A stretch of 64,000 nt of DNA. Source: an uncultured Dehalococcoidia bacterium (GTDB lineage: Bacteria; Chloroflexota; Dehalococcoidia; Lucifugimonadales; UBA3495). The stretch lies in assembly GCA_951812625.1 (NCBI GenBank), contig CATOSP010000002.1:1622788-1686787 (forward strand), written 5' to 3'. The stretch's first letter is position 1. Every line of letters begins with the position of its first letter. Shown one piece after another: positions 46,185-54,840 of this stretch. The position numbers and the translations under genes are program-made. Below the pieces are notes generated by a model, which was given only the letters and a program-made list of their open reading frames with translations, did not search any database and was not told the DNA's origin.

Positions 46185-47530
46185 GAGTCGGGATCATTGG
46201 CGGCGGAGCGGCAGGGTTGGCCGCGGCCTACGAATTGACGAAACGGGGCCACTATGCAGAGGTCTTCGAGAGGGCTCCCTTCCTCGGGGGCCAGGCTTCC
46301 ACATTTCCGGTGGGCGGTGGGAAACTGGAGCGGGGCTACCACCACCTCTTCGTCAGCGATACCGCCATGACTGAGTTAGTCCACGAGTTGGGTTTGGGCA
46401 ACAAACTTGCCTGGTTGGAATCAAAGGTGGGACTGTTCTATGAGGGGAAGATATGGGACTTCGCCACCCCTCTGGACCTGTTGCGCTTCACACCCTTGTC
46501 AGTTATCCAACGCCTGCGTGTAGGCTTGTGGACGTTCGTGCTGCAGAAGACCCGCAATTGGCGAAAGTTTGAGCAAGTAACCGCCACCGATTGGCTCAAA
46601 CGACACATGGGAACACGAGCTTACGAGGTCATTTGGGAACCTCTGCTGCGGGGCAAGTTCGGAGCCTATTACGACCAGGTGAGCATGACCTGGCTCTGGG
46701 GGAAAGTCTACCTGCGGGTCGCATCCCGAGGCAAGGGGATGCAGAAGGAGCTCCTTGGATACCCGATGGGCAGCTTCGGTGAGGTGTTCGACACCCTTGG
46801 GGCACGCATCCGAGAGATGGGGGGAGACGTCCACATCTCAGCTGGAGTCAATCGTGTGATCGTCGAGGATGGCCGGGCCGTCGGGATGGAGGTCCAGTTC
46901 CCTGGAGAGGATCCCGAGGACCGACAGTATGATGCTGTCATTGCTACCACGCCGTCTTATGTGTTTGTCCGACTCGTGCCGCCTATGCCTAAGGAATACG
47001 AGGCCAAGCTAACCGGAGTGCGGTACCTATCGGCAGTGCTGGTAATCCTAGTGCTGGACCGGCCATTATCGGATAAATACTGGATGAACGTCGGTGACCG
47101 TTCGCTCCCTTTCCTGGGAGTGATCGAACACACCAACATGATCGACAAATCTTTGTACGGCGGGAACCACATCGTATACCTGACCAATTATCCCAGCCGC
47201 GACAGCGAGCTTTACAAGAAGACCTCGGAGGACCTCCTGGAGGAGTTCATTCCTCATCTGTGCAAGCTCAACCCGGACTTTGACCGGTCCTGGATTCTGG
47301 AATTCCACCACCACAAAGTTGACGGAGCGCAGCCTATCATCGGCGTCAATTATGGGAAGCACATACCGGACCACCAAACTCCCTTCAAGCACCTCTACCT
47401 GGCCAACACCACCCAGATTTATCCCGAGGATCGAGGGACTAACTACTCGGTGCGCATGGGTCGGGAAGTGGCCCGTATGGTCATGGAAGATGCGGGCAAC
47501 GCATCAGTGGGCAGTAACACGGGTGAGTAG
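46181..47530 (+). CDS. FAD-dependent oxidoreductase, protoporphyrinogen oxidase/UDP-galactopyranose-mutase-like
   Basis: 449 residues from ATG 46181, overlapping the preceding TGA. The dinucleotide-binding motif is V-G-I-I-G-G-G-A-A-G-L-A-A-A (3-16), then 'EVFERAPFLGGQAST', 'GGGKLERGYHHLFV', and a C-terminal 'IYPEDRGTNYSVRMGREVA' where FAD-binding Gly is replaced by the 'RGTNYSVRMG' type seen in this subgroup. Relatives are amine oxidase/PPOX-like proteins in polysaccharide or lipid clusters. The context of three envelope genes suggests action on a sugar or isoprenoid. It is the last gene of the cluster. Confidence 0.85.
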   Translation: MRVGIIGGGAAGLAAAYELTKRGHYAEVFERAPFLGGQASTFPVGGGKLERGYHHLFVSDTAMTELVHELGLGNKLAWLESKVGLFYEGKIWDFATPLDLLRFTPLSVIQRLRVGLWTFVLQKTRNWRKFEQVTATDWLKRHMGTRAYEVIWEPLLRGKFGAYYDQVSMTWLWGKVYLRVASRGKGMQKELLGYPMGSFGEVFDTLGARIREMGGDVHISAGVNRVIVEDGRAVGMEVQFPGEDPEDRQYDAVIATTPSYVFVRLVPPMPKEYEAKLTGVRYLSAVLVILVLDRPLSDKYWMNVGDRSLPFLGVIEHTNMIDKSLYGGNHIVYLTNYPSRDSELYKKTSEDLLEEFIPHLCKLNPDFDRSWILEFHHHKVDGAQPIIGVNYGKHIPDHQTPFKHLYLANTTQIYPEDRGTNYSVRMGREVARMVMEDAGNASVGSNTGE

Positions 47531-48009
47531 GCAACTTGGCAAATAAGGGTCTGCCCCAAGTTCGATCGGGGAGGTTTTATCCCCAATCCGTTCACCGAAA
47601 CCACATCACTGGCACATCTCATTTCACAACTCCAGTAACCACCCGTTGCCATACTTGTGGGTCAGACCAACCCGGCCCATACACCCACCAACTGATAGGC
47701 AAACCGGCCCGTGATGGTACCCAATGATAAGGGAGCAAGAGATCCCCGCATCAAGAGCGCCGGAAGTGGGACACATCTCTAACGGGAACCCCAGTCGGGG
47801 CAGAAGCCTACCCGACCACGGGGATCCGCTACACCGCCCGAGAAAGGTAAGCTGCCAGGTGAATGCTCCAGGTTTCCAAAACCGGTCCTGGATAGTAAAA
47901 TCAATGCTCGAAACGTGCTGGGTCCAGCACAAAGCTGAGGCATAATTCTATAACCGGACCTACAACCAGGAGCGATTTAAACCAGTTGCGCAAAACCTAG
48001 GAGAAGAAC
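47531..48009. other. Intergenic stretch after the envelope cluster
   Basis: About 480 bases with several G/C-rich hairpin-prone blocks (47755-47860). I looked for a riboswitch there and found no named motif. The ribosome site AGGAG of the next gene is at 47999-48003. Confidence 0.45.
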
Positions 48010-48234
48010 GTGGAGAAACATCGGGCTGACAGCAATTCATCCCGCCATTCCCGCCGCGGGTTCCTGGCCCGCATGGGAATAGGCGTGGTGGCAGCCGCAG
48101 CAGCGTCCCTTTCCTTCGGGCCATTCAGAAGCGGCCCGGCGGAAGCGTCCGGGGAAGCATTCCCCGGCAGAAGCTCAATCTTCCATCCGGCCAGCGACCC
48201 CAGGCTAGACCCGCGCCGCGAGAACACTAGCTAG
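48010..48234 (+). CDS. Very small protein with a twin-arginine signal
   Basis: GTG 48010 follows AGGAG (47999-48003) at six bases. The 74-residue product is almost all signal: Ser/Arg-rich start, S-R-R-G-F-L-A, then hydrophobic 'MGIGVVAAAAASLSFGPF' and an A-E-A-S cleavage region near 47. Only about 25 residues remain, ending in TAG 48232-48234. It may be a genuinely tiny Tat substrate or membrane-anchored peptide, or the front of a lost secreted enzyme; nothing after the stop resembles a continuation. The MBL-fold gene follows 79 bases later. Confidence 0.6.
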   Translation: MEKHRADSNSSRHSRRGFLARMGIGVVAAAAASLSFGPFRSGPAEASGEAFPGRSSIFHPASDPRLDPRRENTS

Positions 48235-48312
48235 ACCGATGCCCGCGGGCCAGCCCCCCGTCGCCACCGCCTTCTTGGGAAGGCTTGCTCAACTCGGCAT
48301 TGGAAGTGCCCC

Positions 48313-49179
48313 GTGGCTACGAACACCCTTACCGTCGGCAATGTCGAGATAACTGCGGGCCACGACAACGAAGGGGCCCTGCCCCTGAGCATGACTTTCC
48401 CAAACGTTCCGCCGGAATCCTGGAGACCATACCACCAATGGTGTCCAGAAGGCTTCTCTGGGACGGACAAGTTGCGGGTCCACTTCGATTGCTATCTGGT
48501 CCGCTCCGAGGGGCGTACTATATTGGTGGACACAGGCGCCGGCACCATGGCCACCAACCCCGGCACGGTCGTGAATCTAATCGGCGGGGTTGAAGGGCGG
48601 CTGACGTCCAGCCTACAGGAGGCCGTGGTCAGCCTGGGCGACTTGGACACCGTCTTTCTCACTCACCTTCACCCGGACCACGTAGGCTGGAATCTGACGC
48701 CCGGTGAGTCAGGCAGAACTCCCACATTCCCCAATGCTCTGTAACTGTTCCACAGAGGGGACTGGGCGGCGTTCCGGTCTCCCAGAGACGAAGGGATTTT
48801 CGGATTCACTTTTTAGCAAGAGACCCTTGCTCCGCTGGAGACCGCAGGAGTGGTCCACCTTTTAGACGGGGAACGGGCACTGACGACAGAAGTAACCGTC
48901 ATACCAACCCCGGGTCATATGCCTGGGTCAATGAGCTTGGTGGTAGTGTCCCAGGGCCAGCGGGCGTTCATCCTAGGCGATGTTTTCCATGGCCCTGCCC
49001 AGGTTACCGAGCCGGACTGGGTTTTCAGCTTCGACATGGATGCTGCGCTGGCAGTGCGAACCCGAATAGATATGCTGGACCGTGCAGAGTCCGAAGGAGC
49101 GGCGATGGCCATATGCCACCACAGCGGTTTCGGTAAAGTGGTGCGCACCGGAGGACGCCGCTACTGGCAAGGGTTGTAG
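48313..49179 (+). pseudogene. MBL-fold metallo-hydrolase, two in-frame nonsense codons
   Basis: A single frame from GTG 48313 to TAG 49177-49179 encodes about 288 residues of a metallo-beta-lactamase fold. 'RTILVDTGAGT' and the zinc motif T-H-L-H-P-D-H-V-G are before the break; 'TPGHMPGSMSL' and 'FILGDVFHGP' (third His and bridging Asp) are after it, with 'CHHSGFGKVV' near the end. The frame is interrupted by TAA 48742-48744 (where Tyr is expected before 'LFHRGDW') and TAG 48814-48816. No frameshift is needed. Two different stop codons rule out recoding, so the gene is dead. Its tail matches the partial gene at 63944-64000 ('RRYWQ'). Confidence 0.85.
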
Positions 49180-49191
49180 TGTACCCAGCCG

Positions 49192-50904
49192 CTACGTACG
49201 GCCAAATTCCTGCTCCATGTGGGCCGCGCTGAAGTGCAGCATAGTTGGACGACCATGGGGACAGGTATGGGGGTTAGCTGTAGCCTCCAACTGGTCCAGA
49301 AGAGCAATCATCTCATCGTTTGTGAGAGTCTTGCCGGCCCTAATCGCACTATGACAGGCGATCGACGCTGCCAGAACATCCTCCTGTGTATTGCTCAGAT
49401 TCTCCAGAGCAACTAGGTCCAGAACGGTCAGCAATGCCTGTGCTGGGTCTTGGCCCGTCATGACCACAGGGACAGCGCGGAGCAAGTAGCTGTTGTCACC
49501 GAATGGCTCGATCGCAAACCCGTACTGGCACAACATGTTAGCCTTTTCCTGCATCACCTCCGCCTGTCCTGGCGTTAACTCCACGGTTATAGGCTCCAAC
49601 AGAAGCTCCCCGGGCCTCGCCGGTGCACTCTGCTGCTTGATGCGGTCAAAGAGTACCCGCTCATGGGCGGCGTGCTGGTCCACAAGGTACATGCCGTCCG
49701 GCCCTTCAGCCACAATGTAAGTGGCCTTCACCTGTCCGACAACCTTCAAGGATGGGGCGGGTTGGGTTGTAGCTGCGGCGTCTACTGGACCTCCCGGATA
49801 GTCACGACTCGCTCCCGTGAAGGCACTGCGGGGGAAGAACGAACTGGGATGATACGCCGAAGAACTCCCATCGAACCTGGACCCGGGCGGAGGCTGTATA
49901 GGGGGCACAGGGGAGTCTGCAATCAGAGCGGCGCGCACGGCACGTTGAAGGGTGGAAAATATTGTGCCCTCGTGGTGAAAACGGACTTCCCGTTTGGCGG
50001 GGTGGGAATTCACATCAACATCTGCATATGGGATGGAGATGTTTATGGCGGCCACGGGATAGCGTTTCACTGGTAGGAGACCGTGGTAGGACTCTTCAAG
50101 AGCAAATGAGAGGGCACGGCTCTGAATCCACCGACGATTGACGAATAGGCTCATGTAACTGCGATTGGAACGATGGATGTGAGGAGGGCTAACTACCCCC
50201 TCAACCTGATATGTACGCTCAGGATCTTCACCGTAGATATCTAGCATTCCTTCGGCCACTTCAACGCCGTAGACCGCGAGCAAAGCCTCGCGCAGCGTTC
50301 CGGAACCGGTGGTAGACAATAGTACACGCCCATCGCTGGTCAACCGGAATCGGACAGACGGGAAGCCCAGGGCAAATCTGGTTACCAAGTCATGGATTCG
50401 GCCCGTCTCGGTGCCGGGAGTCCTGAGGAATTTCCGCCGTGCGGGAAGGTTCTCGAACAGATTGGATACACGGACGGTGGTGCCGGGCGGGGAGCCCCGG
50501 GAGCCCTCGCGGATGATTTGGCCCCACTCCAAGTCGATACCGTAGCCCATTTCGCTATCAGGGGTGCGGGTGGTCAAGCTAAGTCGTGAGACGGCAGCAA
50601 TACTGGGGAGGGCCTCGCCGCGGAATCCGAGGGTCGCCACCGCATTCAGGTCCTCGGAGGCGTTCAGTTTGCTAGTGGCGTGGCGGAGGAACGCGGTACT
50701 AACCTCGAAGGAGGGAATACCGCGGCCGTCGTCGGTGACACGGGTTTCTCCGGAGCCTCCGCCCTTAATCTCGACAGCAACGGAGGATGCACCGGCGTCA
50801 AGTGAGTTTTCCAGCAGTTCCTTGACCACCGAAGCTGGGCGTTCGATGACCTCACCCGCTGCAATCTTAATGGCCAAGTCGGGTGGAAGGACCTTGATGG
50901 GCAT
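49192..50904 (-). CDS. mutL: DNA mismatch repair protein MutL
   Basis: 570 residues. The N-terminal GHKL ATPase has 'IAAGEVIERPASVVKELLENSLDAGA' (split by conserved N and D), 'DDGRGI', 'TLGFRGEAL' and 'GSPPGTTVRVSNLFENLPAR'. The C-terminal dimerisation domain has 'YLVDQHAAHERVLFD', i.e. the D-Q-H-A-x2-E-x4-E endonuclease motif with Asp at the last position, plus 'CHSAIRAG' and 'CPHGRPT'. These last motifs suggest a nicking MutL, as in bacteria lacking MutH. It couples MutS mismatch recognition to strand removal. It starts nine bases after the HAD-like gene and ends 12 bases from the convergent MBL pseudogene. Confidence 0.95.
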   Translation of the reverse strand: MPIKVLPPDLAIKIAAGEVIERPASVVKELLENSLDAGASSVAVEIKGGGSGETRVTDDGRGIPSFEVSTAFLRHATSKLNASEDLNAVATLGFRGEALPSIAAVSRLSLTTRTPDSEMGYGIDLEWGQIIREGSRGSPPGTTVRVSNLFENLPARRKFLRTPGTETGRIHDLVTRFALGFPSVRFRLTSDGRVLLSTTGSGTLREALLAVYGVEVAEGMLDIYGEDPERTYQVEGVVSPPHIHRSNRSYMSLFVNRRWIQSRALSFALEESYHGLLPVKRYPVAAINISIPYADVDVNSHPAKREVRFHHEGTIFSTLQRAVRAALIADSPVPPIQPPPGSRFDGSSSAYHPSSFFPRSAFTGASRDYPGGPVDAAATTQPAPSLKVVGQVKATYIVAEGPDGMYLVDQHAAHERVLFDRIKQQSAPARPGELLLEPITVELTPGQAEVMQEKANMLCQYGFAIEPFGDNSYLLRAVPVVMTGQDPAQALLTVLDLVALENLSNTQEDVLAASIACHSAIRAGKTLTNDEMIALLDQLEATANPHTCPHGRPTMLHFSAAHMEQEFGRT

Positions 50905-50913
50905 GGCAACGCC

Positions 50914-51351
50914 CTAGAAGAGAGGTACGGTCGAACCCTTTACCCGGTACTGCCGATCCTCGGATGTGCCGGTAGTGATAAAGTCGCACACAATCCGGTA
51001 GATGCGGTCCATCTCCTGGTCGAAATTGCGCTTGAAGAAGTAGGGTGGCACCCACACTCCTCCGAAAGCCGCGACGACCTCCGGGTAGTCGTCGATCACA
51101 AACTCCGGCTCGTAAGGCACCTTTAGCTCTTCAAGCCGTTCGTGAAAGTGGTGGGTGGGTTTCTCGTATACGCCACTTACAAGAGGCTTCAGTTGGTGCT
51201 TCTCGACCACTTCCCATCGCTCGCCCATCCCCGACCATATGTATATCTCGTGGCCGTCTTCCTTCAACTTTGCCAGAGTTTCTAAGGTCCCGGGGCGCAG
51301 GGTGTCATCCAGCCCCAAGATAGTATAATCGACGTCGAAGAATATCTTCAT
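50914..51351 (-). CDS. HAD-superfamily-like phosphatase
   Basis: 145 residues. Motif I is F-F-D-V-D-Y-T (DxD nucleophile and acid at residues 6 and 8), motif II is the Ser in 'IYIWSGMG', and motif IV 'VIDDYPE' has the paired Asp. A small cap-less HAD fold is implied. Substrate is unknown. It lies between the ArsC/Spx-like selenoprotein gene and mutL on the same strand, spacer nine bases to mutL, so it may be co-transcribed with the repair genes without sharing their function. Confidence 0.8.
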   Translation of the reverse strand: MKIFFDVDYTILGLDDTLRPGTLETLAKLKEDGHEIYIWSGMGERWEVVEKHQLKPLVSGVYEKPTHHFHERLEELKVPYEPEFVIDDYPEVVAAFGGVWVPPYFFKRNFDQEMDRIYRIVCDFITTGTSEDRQYRVKGSTVPLF

Positions 51352-51471
51352 CGGTAATACTTGGCCATTCTTTCCATCATCGGATTGGGTCTGCAGTGCA
51401 GATTATATCCTAATCCGCACTGGGATTACAGGCCAAACGAAGAGGCAACCGGACCAAAGAGGATCCAGCCT

Positions 51472-51825
51472 TCACTGTGCCAGCGCGGCGTCTACGGCCT
51501 TCAGGTTTGCACCGACGAGGAACTGCCCTCGGAGTCGGACGATAGGGCGGCGGATCAATCGGGGTTCCTGTAGCATCAGGGCCAGCATTTCGTCGTCCGC
51601 CATGTCCTTGACCACGAGTCCCATCTTCTTGAGGCTAGGGCTACGCGTGGCGAACATCTTGCTGGCGCCGATCTCACCGGCCAGCCATGTCAACTCCTCT
51701 TCCGTGAACGGCTCCTTAAAGTAGTCCCGCTCCTCGATCAAAATACCGTTCTGTAAGAGTAACTCTCTTACCTTGCGGCAGGATGATCAACGTGGCCACC
51801 AATAGAGTGTTGCGTTCTCGCTCAA
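51472..51825 (-). CDS. ArsC/Spx-like selenoprotein (Sec13-x-x-Cys16, TGA-encoded)
   Basis: TTG 51825 follows AAGGAG with seven bases between. The frame reads 12 codons, TGA at 51787-51789, and 104 more to TGA 51472-51474: 117 residues. The start reads 'SENATLYWWPR-U-SSC-RKVRELL', which aligns with the ArsC/Spx start T-L-Y-x-x-P-x-C-x-x-C-R-K, placing Sec on the first redox Cys. The rest fits the family: 'RDYFKEPFTEEEL', 'LKKMGLVVKDM', 'LIRRPIVRLRGQFLVG' (the R-P-I/V loop). A hairpin meeting bacterial SECIS rules follows the TGA. Read conventionally, only an 89-residue fragment starting at TTG 51741 would be called, lacking the active site. It is a cytoplasmic thiol/selenol redox or arsenate-reductase-like enzyme. 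Confidence 0.88.
51753..51771 (-). promoter_or_regulatory. SECIS-like hairpin for the ArsC/Spx-like selenoprotein
   Basis: On the minus strand GTAAGAG (51771-51765) pairs perfectly with CTCTTAC (51759-51753) around the loop A-G-T-T-A (51764-51760). G is the second loop base, GU is in the loop, and the loop begins 22 bases after the TGA, all within published bacterial SECIS criteria. Confidence 0.8.
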
Positions 51826-51857
51826 CTAAAGTCTCCTTGTCAGCAGCAGTTAGGGAT

Positions 51858-51890
51858 CTTGGAGTGGCTAACACGACGAGCCACCCCAAG
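51858..51890 (-). terminator. Hairpin between mutS and the ArsC/Spx-like gene
   Basis: CTTGGAGTGGCT (51858-51869) pairs with AGCCACCCCAAG (51879-51890) with one mismatch and a 9-base loop. No T tract follows on the minus strand. It may partly separate mutS from downstream genes. Confidence 0.45.
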
Positions 51891-51977
51891 GGTTACGTGG
51901 GATATATTCTAATCCCTGAGACGATTCCTCAACAAAAGAGTGCACGGGCCAAATTTCACCAATCTTGGTGCTTGGGT

Positions 51978-54614
51978 TTAGCGAAGCTGGTCTGCCTCCC
52001 ACGCCTTGCGTTGTAGGTCGTAAAGTCGGTTGATTGCTTCCAACGGGGTCAGGTTGGGGATATCCAATTCCTTGACCTCATCCGACAAGGACTGGGCAGA
52101 GGCGAACAGGGGTATCTGCGTCGATGGTTCAACTTGGGACCGGCGGTTCCGAGCCCGGGGCTTCCCACTGCCGTACTTCTCCAAATCGGCTAACACCTCC
52201 CAGGCTCGGGTCACTACCCCCGCAGGCAAGCCCGCCAGCCGGGCGACGTGGACCCCATAGCTCTTGTCGGCACCTCCTGGCACAATCCGGTGCAGGAACA
52301 CTACCTGTCCGTTTTCTTCGGTAACCGCCACAGTGAAGTTGCGTACTCCTGGAAGGACGTTGGCCAACTCGGTGAGCTCGTGGTAGTGGGTAGCGAACAG
52401 GGTCTTGCAACGCAATCGGCTATCGTTGTGTAAATGCTCTATTACCGACCGGGCAATGGCCAGCCCGTCGTAGGTGCTGGTACCCCGGCCAATCTCATCC
52501 AGCACCACCAGGGACCGTGGGGTTGCCTGGTTCAGTATGGCTGCGGTTTCCACCATCTCCACCATGAAAGTCGACTGGCCAGTCGTCAAATCATCCTGCA
52601 ATCCAACACGTGTGAAGATGCGGTCCACAAGGCCGATTGACGCCTCGGCAGCCGGAACGAAGCTGCCTATCTGTGCCATAAGGGTAATGATCGCCGTCTG
52701 TCGGATGTAGGTGGACTTGCCAGCCATATTGGGGCCGGTCAGGACGATAATCCGGGCATCGTCGTTGTTCAGGTAAATGTCGTTAGGGACGTATGTCCCG
52801 GGTCCCAGAACGCGCTCGACCACAGGGTGCCGCGCGTCCTTGAGGAATATCGTGCCTTCATCATCCAGTCGAGGTCTGACATAGCCATTGCTGACAGCCA
52901 CCTCTGCGAGGCTCGCAAACACATCGACATGGGCTATTGCCGTCGCGAGCGTGGCTACCGCAAGGGAGGATTCGGCTATCTGACCACACACCCGCCGGTA
53001 GAGGGAGCGTTCCATCTCCTCGATCCGCTCCCTCGCATTCAGTACCAGGGACTCATACTCCTTGAGTTGCGGGACAATGTACCTTTCGGAGTTGGTCAAC
53101 GTCTGGCGACGCTCGTAGTCATCCGGCACTTGGGACACGTTGGTTTTGCTGAGCTCGATGTAATAGCCGAAAACTTGGTTGTAGCCGACCTTCAACCCCT
53201 TGATCCCTGTTCGGTCCCGTTCCTTCTGCTCTAACCCTGCGATATAGCGACGGGCTTCCTGCGACTGGGCCTTTAGGTGGTCCAACTCCGGCGAGAAACC
53301 GACTCGCACAATGTTCCCGTCACCGACATCGCCTGACGGTTCAGGGTCTATGGCTGCATCGATAAGGGCAACCAGGTCGGGAAGTGGTGTCAATTGTCGC
53401 TGCAACCACACCATGCTCCCGTTTGTTCCCATCGTATCGGAATCCTCGCCCCCAGGCCCACCTTCCATGATCGCGGCCAAATCTGGCACGACGTCCAGCC
53501 CTGCTTTCAAAGCGAGCAACTCCCTAGGAGCCACCACACCTGCGGTCGTGCGGGACAAAATGCGCTCAAGATCAGGGACTCTGGAAAGGAGGGTCGACGC
53601 ACCATCGCGGCGGAAGCCATCTTCAGCGAAATACTCCACGGCATCCAGCCTACGCTTCAACGGCTCCAGTTCCACCAGAGGTTGGCCAAGCCACCGGCGC
53701 AGCAATCGCCCGCCCATAGGGGTCTGGGTCCGGTCAAGACTGGTTAGCAGGGAGAATTCGCGGCTTTCGGCGCGGCCCGCCTGAAAAAGCTCCAGGTTAC
53801 GTCTCGTCTGGTTATCCAAGGTCATGTAAGAGGAAGTAGAGTAAAGTCCTAAGGCTGTAAGTTGGGGACCACTGCCCTTATGGGTGCTCCCCAAGTAGTC
53901 GACAATCGCGCCCGCCGCTCGCACCGCCATGGAATGTCCCTCCACTCCGAAGGACTCGAGGGACAGAATTCCGTAGTAATCCAACAGGGACTGCCTCGCG
54001 ATATCCTGAGCGAAGGACGTTGGATTTACAGGCGTCATCTGCCAACGGGGAGTGCCGGACTGGCGCGGAGGAACGGCCCAAGCGGGCACTTCCTCCCAGA
54101 GGGGCGCAATTATCTCAGAGGGGTTGATGCGCTCCAGTTCCAGAGGGAGTTCGTCCAAGCCCACCTGCGTCGCCGTGAACTCCCCAGTGGAGACATCGAC
54201 GTAGGCCAAGCCCGCCGATTCTCCCTCATCAACCACCGCAGCAAGAAAGTTGTTGCTCTTTTGGTCCAGTAGGGCAGGCTCTAAGACGGTACCCGGGGTC
54301 ACCACACGTACCACGTCGCGCTCGACCAAGCTTCTGCCCAAGGAGGGTTCGGTCAATTGCTCACAGATGGCGACTTTGTGTCCTTGCTTGACCAGTTTAG
54401 CGAGATAGTTTTCCAGGGAGTGAGCGGGAACCCCGGCCATGGGCACCTTCAGGTCCTTGCCCATGCTGCGAGAGGTGAGGGTTATCTCCAAGGCTTTGGA
54501 AGCGACATGAGCGTCCCCGTCGAATGTCTCGTAGAAATCCCCAAGACGGAACAGGACGATAGCATCCGGATAAGAGTGCTTGATCTTCAGGTACTGGCGG
54601 CGTATGGGCGTCAC
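51978..54614 (-). CDS. mutS: DNA mismatch repair protein MutS
   Basis: 878 residues, normal for MutS1. Domain I has the mismatch-wedge motif in 'LFRLGDFYETF' (Phe-x-Glu). Connector, lever and clamp domains follow, then the ABC-type ATPase with Walker A 'TGPNMAGKSTYIRQ', 'STFMVEMVETA' signature, Walker B 'LVVLDEIGRGTSTYDG' and 'LFATHYHEL'. The helix-turn-helix region is 'YGVHVARLAGLP'. GTG 54614 is the start; the text begins directly with the domain I helix. It recognises mispairs and recruits MutL, encoded 1 kb downstream on the same strand. Confidence 0.97.
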   Translation of the reverse strand: MTPIRRQYLKIKHSYPDAIVLFRLGDFYETFDGDAHVASKALEITLTSRSMGKDLKVPMAGVPAHSLENYLAKLVKQGHKVAICEQLTEPSLGRSLVERDVVRVVTPGTVLEPALLDQKSNNFLAAVVDEGESAGLAYVDVSTGEFTATQVGLDELPLELERINPSEIIAPLWEEVPAWAVPPRQSGTPRWQMTPVNPTSFAQDIARQSLLDYYGILSLESFGVEGHSMAVRAAGAIVDYLGSTHKGSGPQLTALGLYSTSSYMTLDNQTRRNLELFQAGRAESREFSLLTSLDRTQTPMGGRLLRRWLGQPLVELEPLKRRLDAVEYFAEDGFRRDGASTLLSRVPDLERILSRTTAGVVAPRELLALKAGLDVVPDLAAIMEGGPGGEDSDTMGTNGSMVWLQRQLTPLPDLVALIDAAIDPEPSGDVGDGNIVRVGFSPELDHLKAQSQEARRYIAGLEQKERDRTGIKGLKVGYNQVFGYYIELSKTNVSQVPDDYERRQTLTNSERYIVPQLKEYESLVLNARERIEEMERSLYRRVCGQIAESSLAVATLATAIAHVDVFASLAEVAVSNGYVRPRLDDEGTIFLKDARHPVVERVLGPGTYVPNDIYLNNDDARIIVLTGPNMAGKSTYIRQTAIITLMAQIGSFVPAAEASIGLVDRIFTRVGLQDDLTTGQSTFMVEMVETAAILNQATPRSLVVLDEIGRGTSTYDGLAIARSVIEHLHNDSRLRCKTLFATHYHELTELANVLPGVRNFTVAVTEENGQVVFLHRIVPGGADKSYGVHVARLAGLPAGVVTRAWEVLADLEKYGSGKPRARNRRSQVEPSTQIPLFASAQSLSDEVKELDIPNLTPLEAINRLYDLQRKAWEADQLR

Positions 54615-54708
54615 AGTGCCCCCAAACCCGTGGTCAGGTTTGTGTCATTCTAACGCAATTGCGGTTCGCCGGAGAAGCAGCGATGGGACACGACCAGTGG
54701 TTCTTGTG

Positions 54709-54743
54709 GAAAAATGTACAACCCTCGTGAGAGGGTTGTACAT
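54709..54743 (-). terminator. Rho-independent terminator of the NuoEFG-FNR operon
   Basis: ATGTACAACCCTC (54714-54726) and GAGGGTTGTACAT (54731-54743) pair perfectly over GTGA. On the minus strand the stem is followed by a run of five T (54713-54709). It lies about 100 bases past the FNR-like stop. Confidence 0.88.
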
Positions 54744-54840
54744 TGCCGGGCCATACACGGAACAGACCCGTCATGCTCGCTACCAGGGAATATGGAATGT
54801 CAACACAGGTGTCCCGCTGCGTCGTACCGGTGTTGAGCCA

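Noticed and set aside
47740..47870. Riboswitch in the GC-rich blocks before the Tat-signal gene
   Set aside because: I could not match any named riboswitch core, and the order of stems is ambiguous by eye.
48742..48816. Stop-codon readthrough in the MBL-fold gene
   Set aside because: The two stops are TAA and TAG, neither is a Sec codon, and they fall on non-redox positions.
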